Origin: Arthrobacter sp. TMP15
GTDB taxonomy: Bacteria > Actinomycetota > Actinomycetes > Actinomycetales > Micrococcaceae
NCBI RefSeq assembly: GCF_039529835.1
Contig: NZ_CP154262.1
Span: 1,302,001 to 1,366,000 of the forward strand
Reading direction: 5' to 3'
Length of the DNA: 64,000 bases
In this document: positions 63,105 through 64,000 of the stretch, piece after piece
Position numbering within the stretch: position 1 is the first letter of the stretch
Layout: each line of letters opens with the position of its first letter
Program-made: the position numbers and the translations under genes
Notes under the pieces: generated by a model
The model's input: only the letters and a program-made list of their open reading frames with translations
What the model was told of the DNA's origin: nothing
Database searches by the model: none

Positions 63105-64000
63105 ATGGCATTGCAGGCCGTTAGCTACCGAGATGAATACCAGCGCAGCATGACCGAGCCAGAGAAGTTCTGGCTCGAAGCGGCACAAGCCGTGGATTGG
63201 GTGGTGCCGCCACAGCAGGGCCACAATAAGGCAGATTCTCCCGATGGCCGGTGGTTCGCTGACGCTGAACTGAACACCTGCTACAACGCTCTGGATAGGC
63301 ATGTTGCCGCCGGGCGCGGTGCACAGAGCGCTCTCATCCACGATTCAGCGATGACTGGTCGCCAGCACAGCTATAGCTACGCAGAGCTGACGGAACAAGT
63401 AGCACTTTTTGCCGGGGTGCTCAGAGCTCAGGGGGTAGGCAAGGGGGACAGGGTACTGATTTATCTGCCCATGATTGCCGAAGCAGCCATTGCCATGCTT
63501 GCCACCGCCCGATTAGGGGCCATTCACTCGGTGGTTTTTGGCGGCTTTGCCGCCAGCGAACTGGCTGTGCGTATCCGGGACGCTGCTCCGAAAGTTATTG
63601 TCACCACCTCCGGCGGGCTAGAACCGAACCGTCACGTTGAATATCTGCCCACCGTTCATGAAGCGTTGGCTAAGGCAGGTGTCACCGAACTCCCCGTAAT
63701 CCTCAAACACCGTGATGGCTTCGCCACTGACCCCAAAAGCCTGAATCTAAAGATCGTGGACTGGGATACTGCGCTCGCAGCCGCTGAACCCGCGGAACCG
63801 GTTCCGGTCAAGGCGACGGACCCTCTCTACATTCTCTACACTTCAGGAACTACGGGTGCGCCCAAAGGGGTGGTCCGCGACAATGGCGGGCACGCCGTCG
63901 CACTTTTATGGACCATAGCCAACCATTACAACATCGGCCCTGGTGATGTTTGGTGGACGGCGTCGGACGTTGGCTGGGTAGTGGGGCATTCCTACATTGT
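63105..64000 (+). CDS. prpE: propionyl-CoA synthetase, cut by the right window edge
   Basis: About 298 residues are in the window, starting at ATG 63105 with GATGGAG upstream. AMP-forming acyl-CoA synthetase: SYRDEYQRSMTEPEKFW is the N-terminal ACAS element, followed by FAGVLRAQGVGKGDRVLIYLPM, LGAIHSVVFGGFAASELA and the A3 motif YILYTSGTTGAPKGVVRDNG, then WWTASDVGWVVGHSYI at the edge. The RDNGGH continuation after A3 is typical of PrpE rather than acetyl-CoA synthetase. It supplies propionyl-CoA to the methylcitrate cycle. The C-terminal lid domain is outside. Confidence 0.92.
   Translation, partial: MALQAVSYRDEYQRSMTEPEKFWLEAAQAVDWVVPPQQGHNKADSPDGRWFADAELNTCYNALDRHVAAGRGAQSALIHDSAMTGRQHSYSYAELTEQVALFAGVLRAQGVGKGDRVLIYLPMIAEAAIAMLATARLGAIHSVVFGGFAASELAVRIRDAAPKVIVTTSGGLEPNRHVEYLPTVHEALAKAGVTELPVILKHRDGFATDPKSLNLKIVDWDTALAAAEPAEPVPVKATDPLYILYTSGTTGAPKGVVRDNGGHAVALLWTIANHYNIGPGDVWWTASDVGWVVGHSYI

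Overview
The window looks like a chromosomal segment of a high-GC Gram-positive actinobacterium of the Micrococcaceae, most like Arthrobacter. The reasons are the gene order pheS-pheT / argC-J-B-D-F-R-G-H / tyrS-rrn / tlyA-nadK-recN-pyrG-nudix-xerD, the sequence character of the rRNA genes (16S ending in CCTCCTTTCT, a long 23S, no tRNA in the spacer), mycothiol-type enzymes, and the DUF222/HNH and Pls-type NRPS families. No phage, plasmid, IS element or CRISPR array is visible. The species cannot be fixed from the sequence alone.

Layout. 1-2.3 kb (minus strand): a tightly overlapped cell-envelope operon of two paralogous lipoproteins, a small HEAGH protein and a SIMPL-domain protein cut by the window edge. 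2.4-6.1 kb: pheST. 6.2-7.0 kb: a decayed GntR/DUF1648 gene pair. 7-9.1 kb: a proline iminopeptidase and a polyphosphate kinase 2. 9.1-15.4 kb: a phosphopantetheinyl transferase facing an M1 aminopeptidase and a very large Pls-type peptide synthetase; together these could make, activate and trim a poly-lysine-like peptide. 15.7-25.6 kb: a quinone oxidoreductase, then the complete arginine pathway argCJBDFR and argGH, with pairs of ARG boxes before argC and argG. 25.8-30 kb: a mycothiol-dependent family enzyme and the dTDP-rhamnose genes (an rfbC-rfbD fusion, rfbB, and divergent rfbA). 30.5-39.4 kb: a DUF222/HNH protein, a frameshifted alkA, mpg, apt, a HelD-like helicase and tyrS. 39.5-45.7 kb: a complete 16S-23S-5S rRNA operon. 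45.9-57.4 kb: an SRPBCC protein, a repeat-rich arginine/glycine protein with a TPR-like domain, and a long housekeeping run (HAD phosphatase, small protein, tlyA, nadK, recN, pyrG, Nudix, xerD). 57.6-64 kb: a MutT-like Nudix, a cupin, and a methylcitrate-cycle cluster (gntR-prpD-prpB-prpC with divergent prpE cut by the right edge).

General traits. Many neighbouring genes overlap by 1-4 bases (ATGA, GTGA, TGATG), which suggests translational coupling. At least twelve genes have a TANNNT hexamer exactly 6 or 7 bases before the start codon and usually no ribosome binding site, which points to leaderless transcription. In-frame 15-bp minisatellites lie in two unrelated genes, a 150-bp minisatellite in a third, and a 55-bp tandem duplication upstream of a fourth. 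Three genes appear broken: the gntR and DUF1648 remnants, and alkA by a single-base deletion.
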